Assembly (NCBI RefSeq): GCF_000445445.1
Contig: NZ_ASXP01000002.1
Coordinates: 682,001-746,000 of the forward strand
Direction of reading: 5' to 3'
DNA from: Sporomusa ovata DSM 2662
GTDB lineage: Bacteria; Bacillota; Negativicutes; Sporomusales; Sporomusaceae
Length of the DNA: 64,000 nucleotides
This document shows positions 61,315 to 64,000 of this stretch, in pieces. Numbering within the stretch: position 1 is the stretch's first letter; each line of letters begins with the position of its first letter. The notes beneath the pieces were generated by a model, which was not told the DNA's origin, searched no databases, and was given only the letters and a program-made list of their open reading frames with translations. The translations under genes and the position numbers were made by a program.

Positions 61315-63038
61315 TTAAGCTGCTGGCAGGCAAGCGGGAGACTGTCATCATGGCTGCTGCAGCCTGTATCCTTGGTAGTTTTACGATTTATGCCAATGTT
61401 GGATTGTTAGCGGCTTCGGCCTGGTTAATCTCAGCCGCTGCGCTACATCCGTCGGTAACTGAATTAGCGGTAGCTATTGTAGGGGTGCGTTTCTTTGGAT
61501 TGGCGCGGGCTATTTGCCGCTATGGGGAGAGGTATGTAAGCCATGAGGTTACCTTCCGCTTGTTGGCTGAAATCAGGATCTGGCTGTATAGCCGGATTGA
61601 GCCGCTGGCACCAGGTGGGTTGGCCCGATTTGCCACAGGCGATATTTTTAGCCGTTTGGTAGCTGATGTGGAGACTTTGAAGTTCTTTTATTTACGAGGC
61701 GTGTTTCCGGTAGTGATTGCCGTGTTAGTGGTTATAGCGACGATGGTATTAGTAGCGTGGCTGGCACCCTGGCTGGCGTGGGCGGTGCTTGGTTTGATTG
61801 TCCTGACAGGGTTTATTTTGCCGATACTCCTTCATTGGCTGGGGTATAAGGCCGGTCAAATAGTTGTTGCCGCCAGAGCCGGTTTTAACGAGGTATTAGC
61901 TGACAGTATTGACGGTCTTACCGAATTGGCAGCTATGGGGCAGGCTAAGGCACAGGCAGGCAAGGTTGCTGTGGCAGCCGCAACCTTGCGGGCTGGGCAA
62001 AAAAAGGCCAATGCGGTGATGGCATTGGCTGAGGCTATAGGTGGATTGGGTGTAAATCTAACTGTCCTTATTGTAATTATGCTGGCTGCACCACTTGTTG
62101 GAGCCGGGCAACTTGATGGCGTTTATCTGGCTGTTGTGGCGCTGGCGGTGCAGGCCAGTTTTGAGGCTATTCTTCCCTTGCCGGCAGTAGTCTATTATTT
62201 GCAGGAAAGTGCGGCAGCTGTGGCACGTTTGCAGGATATTACCTGTAAAGGGGCATCTGCTCTTGCCAGAGGCACCCGTATTGCCCCGTGCGGGCCGCTG
62301 ACGCTGACGGCAGATAAGCTGTCGTTTTCTTACCGGTCGGAGCAGCCGCCGGTGTTGTCAGACATAGCCTTTAGCCTGTCGCCTGGCAAACGGCTGGCGG
62401 TAGTAGGTGCAAGTGGGGCAGGGAAAAGTACGTTGGCCGGACTTATTTTGCGGTTTTTGGATTATAATCAGGGAACGCTCTTATTAAATGGTGCTGATAT
62501 TAGGGAATATGATTCTGAGGCGGTTCGCCGGCTGGTTAGCGTAGTGAGTCAGGATACCTATTTGTTTAATGCAACCATTAGGGATAATATTCTTTTGGCT
62601 AACCCGGAGGCGACGCCGGACGAGTTTGCGTCCGCCCTTGAAGGGGCTTTGCTCAGCAACTTTATCGCCCTATTGCCTCACGGTCTGGATACTCGGACAG
62701 GGCAAAACGGACTAGCTCTATCTGGTGGCGAACGCCAGCGTATTGCCCTAGCCCGGGCGTTACTCAAGGCTGCGCCCATATGGCTTTTAGATGAGCCAAC
62801 TGCCGGGCTTGATGCTGAAGCCGAGCAGATGGTGATGCAGCATATTTTGCAGGCAGCAGGCAGTCGGTCGGTGTTTCTGATAACGCACCGGCTGTTAGGG
62901 TTAGAGGTCATGGATGAGATCCTTGTGATTGACAATGGTAAAATCGTTGAACAGGGGACCTGGCAGCAGTTGCTGGCTGGTAGAGGCTTATTTTATCAGA
63001 TGTGGACCCTGCAGCAAGATACATTAAATAGTGCTTGA
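61311..63038 (+). CDS. cydC: CydC-like subunit of the CydDC ABC transporter
   Basis: 575 residues, the second half-transporter: ANVGLLAASAWLISAAALHP and FFGLARAICRYGERYVSHEV are CydC hallmarks. The ATPase has GASGAGKST, SGGERQRIALARALL and WLLDEPTAGLD. It starts at the ATGA overlap with cydD. The heterodimer serves the cytochrome bd encoded by cydAB at 8189-10569, which is unusual only in its distance within the window. Confidence 0.9.
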   Translation: MIKLLAGKRETVIMAAAACILGSFTIYANVGLLAASAWLISAAALHPSVTELAVAIVGVRFFGLARAICRYGERYVSHEVTFRLLAEIRIWLYSRIEPLAPGGLARFATGDIFSRLVADVETLKFFYLRGVFPVVIAVLVVIATMVLVAWLAPWLAWAVLGLIVLTGFILPILLHWLGYKAGQIVVAARAGFNEVLADSIDGLTELAAMGQAKAQAGKVAVAAATLRAGQKKANAVMALAEAIGGLGVNLTVLIVIMLAAPLVGAGQLDGVYLAVVALAVQASFEAILPLPAVVYYLQESAAAVARLQDITCKGASALARGTRIAPCGPLTLTADKLSFSYRSEQPPVLSDIAFSLSPGKRLAVVGASGAGKSTLAGLILRFLDYNQGTLLLNGADIREYDSEAVRRLVSVVSQDTYLFNATIRDNILLANPEATPDEFASALEGALLSNFIALLPHGLDTRTGQNGLALSGGERQRIALARALLKAAPIWLLDEPTAGLDAEAEQMVMQHILQAAGSRSVFLITHRLLGLEVMDEILVIDNGKIVEQGTWQQLLAGRGLFYQMWTLQQDTLNSA

Positions 63039-63083
63039 GGTAGCTTCCCTATTATGGTAAGGTATATAGTGGAGGCGATACCT

Positions 63084-63785
63084 ATGACAGAGCCGACCTA
63101 CTCGGTGGAAAAAGAGTGTCCAGTGTGTCAGCAGAAATTTAACGTTACCCGCACACGCGGCAGGCAGATCCTGGTGAAACAGGACAGTGATTTTTGTTCG
63201 TACTTTCGAGATATAAATCCGTATTATTATACAATTTGGGTGTGCCCTCATTGCGGTTATGCGGCCACTGACAGCTATTTTGCAGAGTTATCAGTGGCCG
63301 CTAAAGATAAGATAGCCAAATTTCTGGCAAGCAGAGCGGTAAATGTAAATTACAGCGGCAACCGTACCCGTGAGCAGGCTATAGCGACATATAAGTTAGC
63401 TATTTTTTTTGCTGAACTTATCACGGCTCCGGCCAGCAAACTGGCAGACTTGTATCTTAAGCTTAGTTGGTTGTACCGGGAGGGAGAAGATGAAGAAGAC
63501 GAAAAATCCGCCCTCGCGATTGCCTGTGAACAGTATGAACAAGCGTTATCTCGCGAACGGTTGCCTATCGGTACATTGAGCGAAGCGGCGGTCAGTTATT
63601 TAATTGGTGAGTTGGCACGGCGGACTGATCAAATAGAAAAAGCCTTATTATATTTAGGTAAGGTTGTCGGCAATCCGGCAGCCAAGCTGGAACCGAGGGT
63701 ATTTAAACTGACAAGAGATGCCTGGCATGCGGCCAGAGCCACCCGGGATGGGAAAAAGGTACCGGCAGAAGCGGTGGCCGATTAA
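63084..63785 (+). CDS. DUF2225 family protein
   Basis: About 233 residues. Two CxxC pairs near the N-terminus (CPVCQQKFNVTRTRG and CPHCGYAATDSYF) make a zinc-ribbon-like module. The rest is TPR-like and helical (LADLYLKLSWLYREGEDEED, ACEQYEQALSRE, LSEAAVSYLIGELARRTDQI). DUF2225 proteins occur widely in Firmicutes without a known function. GGAGGCG lies 7 bases before the ATG. It starts 45 bases after cydC, so it may be co-transcribed; a strong terminator follows. Confidence 0.88.
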   Translation: MTEPTYSVEKECPVCQQKFNVTRTRGRQILVKQDSDFCSYFRDINPYYYTIWVCPHCGYAATDSYFAELSVAAKDKIAKFLASRAVNVNYSGNRTREQAIATYKLAIFFAELITAPASKLADLYLKLSWLYREGEDEEDEKSALAIACEQYEQALSRERLPIGTLSEAAVSYLIGELARRTDQIEKALLYLGKVVGNPAAKLEPRVFKLTRDAWHAARATRDGKKVPAEAVAD

Positions 63786-63812
63786 CGCCACAGCCTAGAA
63801 TACAAGACAAAT

Positions 63813-63846
63813 AAAAGCGCTGGCGGTAATGACCGCCAGCGCTTTT
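63813..63846. terminator. Bidirectional terminator
   Basis: AAAAGCGCTGGCGGT and ACCGCCAGCGCTTTT are exact 15-base arms around AATG. It serves both the DUF2225 gene and the convergent gene at the window edge. Confidence 0.95.
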
Positions 63847-63865
63847 TTATAGCTATTTCTATTTC

Positions 63866-64000
63866 TTATTCAATTTTATAGGCGGCGACAATTTCACCAA
63901 AATACAGGGTGTGGTAGTCGCCATCGGCATAGCAGGAGTTCTTGGTGGTTGAATCCAGGTTCGCTGGTGTCATGGTCTCTTTATATAATACCTTACATTC
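63866..64000 (-). CDS. Flavin reductase-like protein, C-terminal end (5' part outside window)
   Basis: The last 44 residues on the reverse strand read CKVLYKETMTPANLDSTTKN and CYADGDYHTLYFGEIVAAYK. The phrase DGDYHTLYFGEIVAA is typical of the flavin reductase/flavoredoxin family. Only the tail is present, so the cofactor and partners cannot be assessed. Confidence 0.75.
   Translation of the reverse strand, partial: ECKVLYKETMTPANLDSTTKNSCYADGDYHTLYFGEIVAAYKIE

Noticed and set aside
36..63251. Many reverse-strand or out-of-frame open frames inside long genes
   Set aside because: They lie opposite or within clear family matches, lack ribosome sites and have low-complexity or implausible composition.
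1..64000. tRNA, rRNA, CRISPR array, replication origin or prophage
   Set aside because: No cloverleaf, rRNA segment, regular spaced repeat array or phage structural genes were seen by eye; a short tRNA could still be missed without a search.

Overview
The window looks like a chromosomal segment of an endospore-forming, outer-membrane-bearing Firmicute, most likely Negativicutes (Sporomusa/Pelosinus type). The reasons are a TonB-dependent outer-membrane receptor ending in an aromatic residue, two small acid-soluble spore protein genes (one behind a sigma-G-like promoter), cytochrome bd with CydDC, and Firmicute-style families (DUF3231, NfeD/flotillin, MocR). The taxon is inferred; no rRNA is present.

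Region 1 (1-7.6 kb) is signalling: the end of a chemotaxis receptor, then a sensor kinase and a sigma-54 activator (frameshifted in an A8 run), a pair of overlapping palindromes, a -24/-12 promoter, and an HD-GYP protein. This reads as one circuit. Region 2 (7.6-16.8 kb) is an Rrf2 regulator with cydAB, followed at close spacing by six genes: HEAT/WD40 protein, Hsp70-like ATPase, DUF1257 (Ycf35-like), Ycf46-like AAA ATPase, DUF2997 and an NrdG-like radical SAM protein. This set is my best candidate for a poorly described system.

Region 3 (16.8-46.4 kb) is accessory and partly decayed. It has remnants of IS110, a RAYT-type element and IS21, an MqsR-like/MqsA-Panacea toxin-antitoxin pair, a kinase/SF1-helicase defence-like locus broken by the IS21 remnant, a huge kinase-ATPase-histidine kinase pseudogene, acetyl- and methyltransferases, transporters (EamA, AzlCD), NfeD/flotillin and TetR-controlled genes. 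Seven copies of a repeat carrying a terminator-like hairpin lie between these genes.

Region 4 (46.4-57 kb) is a pair of Fur-box-controlled operons for heme: two substrate-binding proteins (one fused to a Com-like zinc ribbon and lacking a signal peptide), FecCD permease, ATPase, a decayed ABC-2 exporter, flavodoxin, a ChuW/HutW radical SAM heme-degrading enzyme, a TonB receptor and a ChaN-type heme-binding protein. Heme would cross the outer membrane, be captured and imported, and be opened without oxygen to release iron. Both operons begin with the same leader hairpin.

Region 5 (57-64 kb) holds a ZIP transporter, GNAT, sspH, cydDC (needed to assemble cytochrome bd encoded 50 kb away), a DUF2225 protein and the end of a flavin reductase-like gene. 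I saw no tRNA, rRNA or CRISPR array.
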